Source: Gammaproteobacteria bacterium (GTDB taxonomy: Bacteria; Pseudomonadota; Gammaproteobacteria; Ga0077536). From it: a DNA stretch of 49,065 nucleotides. The notes beneath the pieces were generated by a model. It was not told the DNA's origin. It did no database searches and was given only the letters and a program-made list of their open reading frames with translations. Position 1 is the stretch's first letter; each line of letters opens with the position of its first letter. A program made the position numbers and the translations under genes. The stretch spans positions 1-49,065 of the forward strand of contig JAIEQK010000261.1 of assembly GCA_019747795.1 (NCBI GenBank), read 5' to 3'. Shown here piece after piece: positions 41,219 through 49,065 of the stretch.

Positions 41219-42127
41219 ATGATCTCGCTCGCGCGCCTGGCGATGCGCGGCCCGCTGTTCGCGGCGGGACTCGCCGCGGCCCTGGTGCTGGCTTCGCTGC
41301 TGCTGGGCGTGCTGCTGATCCCGGCGGGCGCGCTCGTTGCCCTGACCACCCTGAGGCACGGACCGCGCGAAGGCCTGAAGGTCGCCGCGATCGCCGCCTC
41401 GCTGGTGGTCGCGGTTCGGCTCGGAATGGGCCACGCCTTGCCCGCCGCGTTGTTGCTCTGCCTGGTTGCCTGGCTGCCGGCCTGGTTGATGGCCGAGCTG
41501 CTGCGGCAACGGCGCGCGCAGGCCTGGCCGCTCTTGCTCGCGGCCGCGCTGGTGCTCGGCTTCGCGGTCGCCATGCGGCTCGCGGTGGGCGACGTGGTCG
41601 CCTACTGGCGTGAGGTCTTCGCGCCGGTGTTCGCGGCGCTGGAGAAGGACAGCGGCACGAAGTTCGACCAGGCCGAGCTCGCGGCCTTCGCGAGCCTGCT
41701 GCATGCGGGCAGCCTCGCGGGTCTGCAGATGATGCTGGCGGCGGAGATCCTGCTGGCGCGCTGGTGGCAGGCGGTGCTGTACAACCCGGGCGGCTTCGGC
41801 GCGGAGTTCCGCGAACTGCGCCTGCCGCGCGGGCTCGCCATCGCCGGCGGCGTGGCGGCGTTGGCCTACGGCTTCGGCGGTCGCGAGGCCTTGGGCTTCG
41901 CGGTCGCCGGTGACGCCTGCGTGATACTGGTGGTATTGTTCGCCCTTCAAGGGCTTGCAGTGATCCACTTCCTGGCGCGCATGCGCTCGCTGGCCGTCGG
42001 CTGGCTGGCGACCATGTACGTGATGCTGGTCCTGGTTCCCCAGGTGACCGGCCCGCTGCTCGCAACCACCGGGCTCGCGGACAACATCGCTGACTTCCGG
42101 CGCTTGCGCCGGCGTCAGACACCGTGA
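41219..42127 (+). CDS. DUF2232-family membrane protein
   Basis: The product is 302 residues with about 8 membrane helices and short loops (one soluble stretch near 135-155). It resembles the DUF2232/YybS-like proteins found between rpsR and rplI in many gammaproteobacteria. No enzymatic motif is evident and the role is unknown. The start at 41219 is 27 bases after rpsR; it lies within the ribosomal-protein operon, so expression should follow growth rate. Confidence 0.8.
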   Translation: MISLARLAMRGPLFAAGLAAALVLASLLLGVLLIPAGALVALTTLRHGPREGLKVAAIAASLVVAVRLGMGHALPAALLLCLVAWLPAWLMAELLRQRRAQAWPLLLAAALVLGFAVAMRLAVGDVVAYWREVFAPVFAALEKDSGTKFDQAELAAFASLLHAGSLAGLQMMLAAEILLARWWQAVLYNPGGFGAEFRELRLPRGLAIAGGVAALAYGFGGREALGFAVAGDACVILVVLFALQGLAVIHFLARMRSLAVGWLATMYVMLVLVPQVTGPLLATTGLADNIADFRRLRRRQTP

Positions 42128-42181
42128 CGCGGCGCGGCCGCGGCGGCAAGCATTGACACGATTTCGATTGAGGACGAAGTG

Positions 42182-42646
42182 ATGGAAGTCATCCTGCTGG
42201 AAAAGATTCACCGGCTCGGCAACCTCGGCGACAAGGTCAGCGTGCGTCCGGGCTACGGGCGCAATTTCCTGATCCCGAACCGCAAGGCGGTGCCGGCCAC
42301 GGCCGAGAACATCGCCAAGTTCGAGGAGCAGCGCGCCGAACTCGAGCGTGTGCAGGCCGATGCGCTCGGCCGCGCCAACGCGCGCGCCGCACAGCTGAAC
42401 GAGATGGCGGTGACCATCGCCGCCAAGGCCGGTGCCGAAGGCAAGCTGTTCGGCTCGGTCGGCACCGGCGACATCGCCGATGCACTGGTCGCGCAGGGCG
42501 CCGAGTGCGAGAAGCGCGAGGTGCGCCTGCCCGACGGTCCGCTGCGTGAGGTCGGTGAGTACGAGGTGGAGATCCACCTGCATCCCGACGTCAACGCCAC
42601 CGTCAAGGTCACGGTGGTGAACGAGGACGCGCCGGCGGCCGCCTGA
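42182..42646 (+). CDS. rplI: 50S ribosomal protein L9
   Basis: The product is 154 residues: an N-terminal domain [17 protein letters not shown] with the conserved GYGRNFLIP, a long connecting helix and the C-terminal domain ([15 protein letters not shown]). It binds 23S rRNA and limits frameshifting. I chose ATG at 42182, since MEVILLE is the standard N-terminus; a GTG one codon earlier is in frame. Confidence 0.97.
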   Translation: MEVILLEKIHRLGNLGDKVSVRPGYGRNFLIPNRKAVPATAENIAKFEEQRAELERVQADALGRANARAAQLNEMAVTIAAKAGAEGKLFGSVGTGDIADALVAQGAECEKREVRLPDGPLREVGEYEVEIHLHPDVNATVKVTVVNEDAPAAA

Positions 42647-42711
42647 GCCGCGGATTCCGCAGTCGAGAAATGGCTGGGCGGCGCGACGCCGCCCGACGAG
42701 GTGCACAGCCG

Positions 42712-44112
42712 ATGGCGGCGGACTTTTCCCCTGCGGCGCGCGCGCCCTACGACCCCGCGCTCGACGCGCTCAAGGTTCCCCCGCACTCCATCGAAGCCGA
42801 GCAGGCCGTGCTCGGCGGTCTCATGCTCGACAACGAGGCCTGGCCCAACGTGGTCGAGCGCATCGGTTTCGAGGACTTCTACCGCCGCGATCACGCCAAC
42901 ATCTTCCGCGCCATCGAGATGCTGGCGAACGACAGCAAGCCGTTCGACGTCGTCACCCTGGCCGAGTGGCTGAAGAATCGTGAGCAGCTCGGCGAGGTGG
43001 GCGGCATGGCCTACCTCGCGCAGCTCGCCGAGAACACGCCGAGCGCGGCCAACATCGCCGCCTATGCCGACATCGTGCGCCAGCGCTCCATTCTCCGGCA
43101 CCTGGTCAGCGCCGGCACGCAGATCGCCGAGAGCGCGTTCCGCACCGAGGGCCGCAATTCCGACGAGCTGCTCGATCTCGCCGAGAGCCTGGTGTTCGAA
43201 ATCGCCGAGCGCGAATCAAAGGGTCGGCGCGGCTTTCGCCCGATCAAGGACCTGCTGGTCGACGCGCTCGACAAGATAGACATGCTGTTCCAGCGCGACA
43301 ACCCGATCACGGGCGTGTCGACCGGCTACTACGAGCTGGACAACATGACCTCGGGGCTGCAGCGCTCGGACCTGATCATCATCGCCGGCCGCCCGTCCAT
43401 GGGTAAGACCTCCTTCGCGCTCAACATCGCCCAGCACGCGGCGATCAAGGGCGAGCTGCCGGTCGCGGTGTTCTCCATGGAAATGCCGAGCGAGCAGCTC
43501 GCGATGCGCATGCTGTCGTCCCTCGGGCGCATCGATCAGCACCGCGTGCGCACCGGCCGCCTGTCGGACGACGACTGGCCGCGGCTCACGCACTCGGTCG
43601 GCATCCTGTCCGAGGCGAAGATGTTCATCGACGACACGCCGGCGCTGACGCCGAGCGATCTGCGCGCGCGCTGCCGGCGCCTGGCGCGCGAGCACGGCAT
43701 CGGCCTCATCGTCATCGACTACCTGCAGCTCATGCAGGTGCCGGGCTCGAAGGAGAACCGCGCGACCGAGATCTCGGAGATCTCGCGCTCGCTGAAGGCG
43801 CTCGCCAAGGAACTGTCCTGCCCGGTGATCGCGCTCTCGCAGCTGAACCGCAGCCTGGAAAACCGCCAGGACAAGCGGCCGGTGATGTCGGACCTGCGCG
43901 AGTCCGGCGCCATCGAGCAGGACGCCGACGTGATCATGTTCATCTACCGCGACGAGGTCTACAACGAAGACAGCCCGGACAAGGGCATCGCCGAGATCAT
44001 CATCGGCAAGCAGCGCAACGGGCCCATCGGCTCGCGCAAGCTGCGCTTCTTCGGCGAGTACACCACCTTCGAGAATCTCGCCCACGACTACGTGTCCGAG
44101 TCGCGCGAATGA
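42712..44112 (+). CDS. dnaB: Replicative DNA helicase DnaB
   Basis: The product is 466 residues. The N-terminal domain begins KVPPHSIEAEQAVLGGLMLD and is joined to a RecA-like helicase domain with Walker A GRPSMGKTSFAL, Walker B LIVIDYLQLM, and SQLNRSLENRQDKRP and DLRESGAIEQDADVI. It forms the hexameric helicase at the replication fork. ATG at 42712 has GAGGTG upstream; an in-frame ATG at 42670 would add 14 residues. It overlaps alr as ATGA. Confidence 0.97.
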   Translation: MAADFSPAARAPYDPALDALKVPPHSIEAEQAVLGGLMLDNEAWPNVVERIGFEDFYRRDHANIFRAIEMLANDSKPFDVVTLAEWLKNREQLGEVGGMAYLAQLAENTPSAANIAAYADIVRQRSILRHLVSAGTQIAESAFRTEGRNSDELLDLAESLVFEIAERESKGRRGFRPIKDLLVDALDKIDMLFQRDNPITGVSTGYYELDNMTSGLQRSDLIIIAGRPSMGKTSFALNIAQHAAIKGELPVAVFSMEMPSEQLAMRMLSSLGRIDQHRVRTGRLSDDDWPRLTHSVGILSEAKMFIDDTPALTPSDLRARCRRLAREHGIGLIVIDYLQLMQVPGSKENRATEISEISRSLKALAKELSCPVIALSQLNRSLENRQDKRPVMSDLRESGAIEQDADVIMFIYRDEVYNEDSPDKGIAEIIIGKQRNGPIGSRKLRFFGEYTTFENLAHDYVSESRE

Positions 44113-45176
44113 CGCGACCCGCGCGGGTCGTGATCGACGCCGACGCCGCGCGTCACAACCTGGCGCGGGTGCGGGCGCTGGCGCCCAGCGCGCGCGTGCT
44201 GGCGGTGATCAAGGCCGACGGCTACGGCCACGGCATCGCGCGCATGGCACGCATCTTCGATGGCGCCGATGCCTTCGCGGTCGCCGCCATCGAGGAAGCG
44301 GTGACCATCCGCGAAGCGGGCATCGCCAAGCCCATCGTGCTGCTGGAAGGACCCTTCGAGCACGCCGAACTGGAGCTCGCGGCCGCGCTCGGCCTCGACA
44401 GCGTGGTGCACACCGAGGAACAGCTCGACATGCTGGAACGCGGTCCGCTGCCGCGCGCGCTGTGGCTCAAGTTCGACACCGGCATGCATCGCTTGGGCTT
44501 CGACCCCGCCGACGCGCCGCGCGCCATCGCGCGGGCGCGCGCGCTCGGCGTACCGCTGCGCTTCATGACCCATTTCGCCAACACCCACCACCGCGGTGAC
44601 GCGAGCGTGGCCGCGCAGATCGCGCGCTTCGAGGCCTTGCTCGGTGACACGCCGGGTGAGCGCAGCCTGGCCAATTCCGGCGCGGTGCTGGCCTACGACG
44701 CCGCGCACGGCGACTGGGTGCGGCCGGGGCTCATGCTCTACGGCGTGTCGCCCTTCGACGGCGAGGTCGGAACGGCGCTCGGACTCAAGCCGGTCATGAC
44801 GCTCCGCTCCAAGCTCATCGCCGTGCGCCGCGTGCGCGCCGGCGAGGCGGTCGGCTACGGAGGCGCCTACGTCTGTCCAGAGGACATGCCGGTCGGTGTG
44901 GTGGCCTACGGTTATGGTGACGGCTATCCGCGCCACGGCGGCACCGGCACGCCGGTGCTGGTGCGTGGCGTACGCACGCAGGTCATCGGCCACTGCTCGA
45001 TGGACATGATGACGGTCGACCTGCGCCCGGTGCCGGACGCACGCTTCGGCGATCCGGTGACCTTGTGGGGCGTGGGGCTGCCGATCGAAGAAGTCGCGCG
45101 CGCCTCGGGCACCATCCCCTATGAACTCCTGTGCCGCGTGCGCATGCGCGCGCTCTACGAGGAGGGCAAGCCATGA
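44109..45176 (+). CDS. alr: Alanine racemase
   Basis: The product is 355 residues, the size of the proteobacterial enzyme. PLP binds Lys35 in VIKADGYGHG; the VGYGGAY segment carries the second catalytic base (Tyr), and CSMDMMTVDL is conserved. It interconverts L- and D-alanine for peptidoglycan. It overlaps dnaB and radA by four bases each (ATGA), an order seen in many gammaproteobacteria. Confidence 0.96.
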   Translation: MTRPARVVIDADAARHNLARVRALAPSARVLAVIKADGYGHGIARMARIFDGADAFAVAAIEEAVTIREAGIAKPIVLLEGPFEHAELELAAALGLDSVVHTEEQLDMLERGPLPRALWLKFDTGMHRLGFDPADAPRAIARARALGVPLRFMTHFANTHHRGDASVAAQIARFEALLGDTPGERSLANSGAVLAYDAAHGDWVRPGLMLYGVSPFDGEVGTALGLKPVMTLRSKLIAVRRVRAGEAVGYGGAYVCPEDMPVGVVAYGYGDGYPRHGGTGTPVLVRGVRTQVIGHCSMDMMTVDLRPVPDARFGDPVTLWGVGLPIEEVARASGTIPYELLCRVRMRALYEEGKP

Positions 45177-46525
45177 AGGCCAAGCGCGCCTTCCAGTGCC
45201 AGGCCTGCAGCGCGACTTTCAGCAAGTGGGCCGGGCAGTGCGCCGAGTGCGGGCAGTGGAACTGCATCGTCGAGACCGTGGTGACCAGCGGCAACGAGCG
45301 GCGCGGTCGCGCAGTCGGCGCGCCGGCGCGCGTGCATGCGCTCGCCGACGTCGCGCGCGAGGAGACGCCGCGCCTCGCCACTGGTCTCTCCGAGCTCGAT
45401 CGCGTTCTCGGCGGTGGCCTCGTGACGGGTTCGGTGGTGCTGCTCGGCGGCGACCCGGGCATCGGCAAGACCACGCTGCTGCTGCAGAGCCTTGCAGCCC
45501 TGAAGAGCGTTGCCGGGGTGACCGCGCTGTACGTGAGCGGTGAAGAATCCGCGTCGCAGATCGCGCTCCGCGCGGAGCGCTTGAAGCTGCAGGCCCAGGA
45601 CCTGCTGCTGCTGACCGAGACCGATCTCGATCGGATTCTCGACGAAGCGAAGAAGCTCAAGCCCGCGGTGATGGTCGTGGACTCCATCCAGACCGTCTTC
45701 AGCGAGGCCCTGCAATCGCCGCCCGGCAGTGTCGCCCAGGTGCGCGAGTGCGCAGGCCGGCTGGTGAGCTTCGCCAAGGCCAGCGGCACGGCGGTGTACC
45801 TGGTCGGCCACGTCACCAAGGACGGCTCCATCGCCGGTCCGCGCGTGCTCGAGCACATGGTCGACGCGACGCTCTATTTCGAGGGCGACCCCGACGGCCG
45901 CTACCGCATGATCCGCGCGATCAAGAACCGCTTCGGCGCGGTCAACGAACTCGGCGTGTTCGCGATGAGCGACGGGGGCTTACGCGAAGTGAGCAATCCG
46001 AGCGCCATCCTGCTCTCGCGCCACGGCGAGCCGGTGCCGGGCAGCGTGGTGATGGTGACCCGCGAGGGCACGCGGCCGCTCCTGGTGGAAGTCCAGGCGC
46101 TGGTCGACGAGAGCCAGCTCGGCAATTCACGGCGGCTGACCGTCGGCTTCGATCAGAACCGCCTCGCGCTACTGCTCGCTGTGCTGAACCGCCACGGCGG
46201 CGTGTCCACGGCCGGCATGGACGTGTACGCCAACATCGTCGGCGGCGTGCGCGTGTCCGAGACCGGCGTCGACCTCGCCATCGTGCTGGCGGTGATGTCA
46301 TCACTGCGCAACCGGCCGCTGCCCATGGACCTGGTCGCCTTCGGCGAGATCGGCCTGGCCGGCGAGATACGCCCCGTGCCGGGTGGCCCGGAGCGACTGC
46401 GCGAAGCGGCCAAGCACGGCTTCAAGCGCGCCATCGTGCCGCGCGGCAACGCGCCCAAGCCGCTGCCCGCCGACATGGAGGTGCGCGTGGTGACGCGCCT
46501 GGAAGAGGCGCTGCGAGACCTGTAG
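45173..46525 (+). CDS. radA: DNA repair protein RadA
   Basis: The product is 450 residues. A zinc finger (CQACSATFSKWAGQCAECG, four Cys), a RecA-like core with Walker A GGDPGIGKTT and the RadA-specific KNRFGAVNELGVF, and a C-terminal Lon-like domain (STAGMDVYANIVGGVRV). RadA drives branch migration in recombination. ATG at 45173 overlaps the alr stop. The stop codon TAG (46523-46525) lies inside the GTAG head of a REP-like element, so the last residues abut the repeat. Confidence 0.96.
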   Translation: MKAKRAFQCQACSATFSKWAGQCAECGQWNCIVETVVTSGNERRGRAVGAPARVHALADVAREETPRLATGLSELDRVLGGGLVTGSVVLLGGDPGIGKTTLLLQSLAALKSVAGVTALYVSGEESASQIALRAERLKLQAQDLLLLTETDLDRILDEAKKLKPAVMVVDSIQTVFSEALQSPPGSVAQVRECAGRLVSFAKASGTAVYLVGHVTKDGSIAGPRVLEHMVDATLYFEGDPDGRYRMIRAIKNRFGAVNELGVFAMSDGGLREVSNPSAILLSRHGEPVPGSVVMVTREGTRPLLVEVQALVDESQLGNSRRLTVGFDQNRLALLLAVLNRHGGVSTAGMDVYANIVGGVRVSETGVDLAIVLAVMSSLRNRPLPMDLVAFGEIGLAGEIRPVPGGPERLREAAKHGFKRAIVPRGNAPKPLPADMEVRVVTRLEEALRDL

Positions 46526-46593
46526 GTCGGACTTCAGTCCGACATTTCTTCCAGGGCCTCACGCTGTCGTCGGCCGATTGAAATCGGCCCTAC
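46522..46593. repeat. Inverted pair of GTAG-headed REP-like hairpins
   Basis: GTAG (46522-46525) plus GTCGGACTTCAGTCCGAC (46526-46543); after 28 bases, GGCCGATTGAAATCGGCC (46572-46589) plus CTAC (46590-46593). The first unit is nearly identical to the units at 1945-2026; the second keeps the architecture with a different stem. It fills most of the gap between radA and the next gene. Confidence 0.75.
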
Positions 46594-46625
46594 AATGCGG
46601 CCTTCGCCATCGGAATTCTCTGCCC

Positions 46626-49065
46626 ATGTCTCGAGCGACGGAGAACGCTCAACCCGCAAGCAGCGTCGCGCTGCCCCTCTACTACTTCCTTTTCACCCTT
46701 TCCGGCTTTGCCGGCCTGATCTACGAATCGATCTGGTCGCACTATCTCAAGCTGCTGCTCGGCCACGCGGCCCACGCGCAGACCGTGGTGCTCGGCATCT
46801 TCATGGGCGGCCTCGCGCTCGGTTCGTGGTGGGCGGGCCAACGCAGCGCGCGCTGGTCGCGCCTGCTCCTGGGTTACGCGGCGGTGGAGGCGGCCATCGG
46901 CGTCTGCGCGCTGGTGTTCCACCCGGTCTTCGTCGCGGCCAGCGACGCCTTTCTCGACTTCGCCGCCCAGGCCGCGCTCGGCCCGCGCGCGCTGGACCTG
47001 GTGAAATGGTCATTGGGCGCGGCGCTGATCGCACCGCAATCCTTCCTGCTCGGCATGACCTTTCCACTGCTCTCCGCCGGTCTGCTGCGCGGCGTCACGC
47101 GCGCGCATGGCCGGGTGCTCGCCACGCTCTATGGACTGAACAGCCTGGGCGCGGCCGTGGGCGTGCTGGTCAGCGGGCTGTGGCTGGTGGGCGCCGTGGG
47201 CCTGCCCGGCACCATCGCGCTGGCCGGCATGTTGAACCTGGCGCTGGCCGCGGTGGTGTGGCTGGCGGACCGCGGCCGCAGGACGCCGCCCGCGTCTCCC
47301 GTCATCAGCGTGTCGTCCGCGCGTCTCGCGCCGTCCCGCCTGCTGTTCGCCGTCGCCGCGCTCACGGGACTGTCGTCCTTCATCTACGAACTGTGCTGGA
47401 TCCGCATGCTGTCCCTCGTGCTGGGCGCGGCGACCCATGCCTTCGAACTCATGCTGAGCGCCTTCATCCTCGGTCTTGCGCTCGGCGGCGCCTGGATCCG
47501 ACGGCGCATCGACGCGCTCGCTGATGCGCTCGCCTGGCTCGCCTTCCTGCAGCTCGCGATGGGCGCCTGCGCGCTGCTGTCGCTGGCGCTATACGCCCAG
47601 ACCTTCGAGGCCATGGCGTGGCTGCTGCGCGGCCTCGCGCGCTCGCCGGCAGGCTACGACCTGTTCCTGGTCGGCAGCCATGGCCTCGCCCTGTGCCTCA
47701 TGCTGCCCGCGACCTTCTGCGCGGGCACGACCCTGCCGCTCATCACCCATGTACTGCAGCGCGACGGGCAGGGCGAGCGCGCCATCGGCGGGGTCTACGC
47801 GGCCAACACGCTCGGCGCGATCGTCGGCGTGCTGGCGACCGTGCACGTGCTGATGCCGGCGCTCGGGCTGCGCGACACCCTGGTGGCCGGCGCGGCGCTC
47901 GACCTGATTCTCGGCGTCGCGCTGCTCGTGATGAGCACGGCCGGCATGCGCCGCGCGCTCGGTGCCGCGCTCGCGAGCCTCGCGCTGCTCGCCCTGATCG
48001 TCAGCGCCGTGCCGCTCGATGTCCGGCGCATGGCGTCCGGCGTCTATCGTCACGGCGTCGCGCGCTGGCCAGCCGACGCCGAGGTGCTGTTCCATGCCGA
48101 CGGCAAGACCGCCTCGGTGGACGTGCTCGGCACCGGCGGTGGCAAGCGCACCATCCTCACCAACGGCAAGCCGGACGCGGCCATCGGCCCCCTGGACCGC
48201 GCCCCGTCGCCGGACGAAGCTACCATGGTGCTGCTCGGCGCCGTGCCGCTCGCGCTCCATCCCGAGGCGCGGCGGGTGGCCAATATCGGCTTCGGTTCCG
48301 GGCTCACCACCGCCACGCTGCTGGCCGACCCGCGCCTCGAGCGCGTCGATACGATCGAGATCGAAGCGCGCATGGTCGAGGGCGCGCGCCAGTTCCTGCC
48401 GCGCGTGGCGCGCGCCTACGACGATCCGCGCAGCCGGATCGTGATCGACGACGCCAAGACCTGGTTCGCGGCGCGCAACACGCGCTACGACCTCATCCTG
48501 TCCGAGCCCTCCAATCCCTGGGTCAGCGGTGTGGCGAGCCTGTTCTCTGTCGAGTTCTACGCGATGGTGTCGCGCTACCTGGCGGAGGACGGGCTGCTGG
48601 TGCAGTGGCTGCAGCTCTACGAGTTCGACACCCGCCTGCTGGCGAGCGTGATCGAGGCGCTCACCACGCGCTTTCCGCACTATGTCATCTACCAGGCCGA
48701 CGACAGCAACCTGTTCATCGTCGCGCATCGCACGCGCGTCCCCGAGTCTCTGTCGGCGCGGCTGTTCGAAGCGCCGGCGATGGCCGCTGAACTCGAGCGC
48801 GTGGGGGTGCGCGACCTGACTGACCTGCGCGCTCTGCGCGTGGCGAGCGCGCACGTGCTCGAACCCTTCTTCGCCAGCTACCACGCGCCGCGCAATTCGG
48901 ACTACCGGCCCTATCTCGATCAGCACGCCCCCCGCGCGCGCTTCCTGCGCCACGACGCGGGCGCGGTGCTGGCGCTGCGCGATGCGCCGCTGCCGCTGCT
49001 GGACATGCTCGAACACGCGCAGCAGACGGAGGCCGCGCTCGCCAGCAGCGACACCCACGCGGCCG
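46626..49065 (+). CDS. Membrane protein fused to a spermidine-synthase-like domain (3' end beyond window)
   Basis: At least 813 residues are visible, with no stop before the window edge. The N-terminal ~440 residues hold about 12-14 membrane helices in two similar halves (FTLSGFAGLIYESIWSHYL and VAALTGLSSFIYELCWIRML are parallel), as in the transporter-like domain of SpeE fusions. The C-terminal part is an aminopropyltransferase/methyltransferase Rossmann fold: VANIGFGSGLTTATLL, DTIEIEARMVEGA, LILSEPSNPWVSG. Such fusions are common and mostly uncharacterised; polyamine synthesis is not assured. ATG at 46626 was chosen; the REP-like pair lies upstream. Confidence 0.8.
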   Translation, partial: MSRATENAQPASSVALPLYYFLFTLSGFAGLIYESIWSHYLKLLLGHAAHAQTVVLGIFMGGLALGSWWAGQRSARWSRLLLGYAAVEAAIGVCALVFHPVFVAASDAFLDFAAQAALGPRALDLVKWSLGAALIAPQSFLLGMTFPLLSAGLLRGVTRAHGRVLATLYGLNSLGAAVGVLVSGLWLVGAVGLPGTIALAGMLNLALAAVVWLADRGRRTPPASPVISVSSARLAPSRLLFAVAALTGLSSFIYELCWIRMLSLVLGAATHAFELMLSAFILGLALGGAWIRRRIDALADALAWLAFLQLAMGACALLSLALYAQTFEAMAWLLRGLARSPAGYDLFLVGSHGLALCLMLPATFCAGTTLPLITHVLQRDGQGERAIGGVYAANTLGAIVGVLATVHVLMPALGLRDTLVAGAALDLILGVALLVMSTAGMRRALGAALASLALLALIVSAVPLDVRRMASGVYRHGVARWPADAEVLFHADGKTASVDVLGTGGGKRTILTNGKPDAAIGPLDRAPSPDEATMVLLGAVPLALHPEARRVANIGFGSGLTTATLLADPRLERVDTIEIEARMVEGARQFLPRVARAYDDPRSRIVIDDAKTWFAARNTRYDLILSEPSNPWVSGVASLFSVEFYAMVSRYLAEDGLLVQWLQLYEFDTRLLASVIEALTTRFPHYVIYQADDSNLFIVAHRTRVPESLSARLFEAPAMAAELERVGVRDLTDLRALRVASAHVLEPFFASYHAPRNSDYRPYLDQHAPRARFLRHDAGAVLALRDAPLPLLDMLEHAQQTEAALASSDTHAA

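Noticed and set aside
1-49065. CRISPR arrays, insertion sequences, prophage
   Set aside because: No regularly spaced repeats, transposase or phage structural genes were found on either strand.

Overview
The window is about 49 kb of very GC-rich, densely packed bacterial DNA. Gene order points to a gammaproteobacterium: rnr-rlmB, then rpsF-rpsR-DUF2232-rplI-dnaB-alr-radA, a glutaminyl-tRNA synthetase, and a lexA-imuA-imuB SOS operon. No species can be named from the sequence. Coding density is high, many neighbouring genes overlap by 1 to 20 bases, and intergenic gaps are short.

Layout. (1) 1-7,224: the tail of an unidentified gene, an SbmA/YddA-type ABC exporter, a small catabolic-looking group (RidA-like protein, two paralogous short-chain dehydrogenases, a YtcJ-type amidohydrolase), a DedA membrane protein and a PF06684-type protein. 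(2) 7,327-17,795: tRNA-Arg(CCU), a soluble GAF-GAF-PAS adenylate cyclase, glnS, a 1,355-residue PilZ-DUF1631 protein with degenerate GGDEF and EAL domains, a Ser/Thr kinase carrying its own cyclic-nucleotide-binding domain, and dgkA. (3) 17,929-20,944: lexA-imuA-imuB with a clear SOS box and a strong terminator, but no adjacent dnaE2. (4) 21,233-36,535: the most interesting part, a roughly 15 kb region that looks like a bacterial sphingolipid (ceramide) island. (5) 36,665-49,065: a cupin gene, tRNA-Leu(CAG), RNase R, RlmB, the ribosomal-protein/dnaB/alr/radA run, and the start of a membrane protein fused to a spermidine-synthase-like domain that runs off the window.

How the island may work (inference from families). 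An acyl-AMP ligase loads a dedicated acyl carrier protein. Serine palmitoyltransferase condenses the acyl group with serine. A CerR-like reductase and a BcerS/YghO-like N-acyltransferase complete ceramide, and an LpxO-like dioxygenase could 2-hydroxylate an acyl chain. Head-group genes are interleaved: a Tam41-like cytidylyltransferase, a CDP-alcohol phosphotransferase with an intact catalytic motif, a LicC-like cytidylyltransferase, a second NTP-transferase-like protein, a HIT protein and a metallophosphoesterase. A lipid/oligosaccharide flippase and an lptF-lptG-lptA set sit inside the island without the usual pepA or lptB/lptC neighbours, so they could be dedicated to exporting the product. 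The combination suggests a CDP-activated-lipid route to a complex sphingolipid.

Other points of note: two inverted pairs of GTAG-headed REP-like hairpins, one of which supplies the radA stop codon; a probable one-base frameshift in the signal peptide of the lptA-like gene; a CerR-like gene whose only sensible start is CTG; and a kinase with a C-terminal cNMP site near an adenylate cyclase, which could form a cyclic-nucleotide-responsive phosphorylation circuit.
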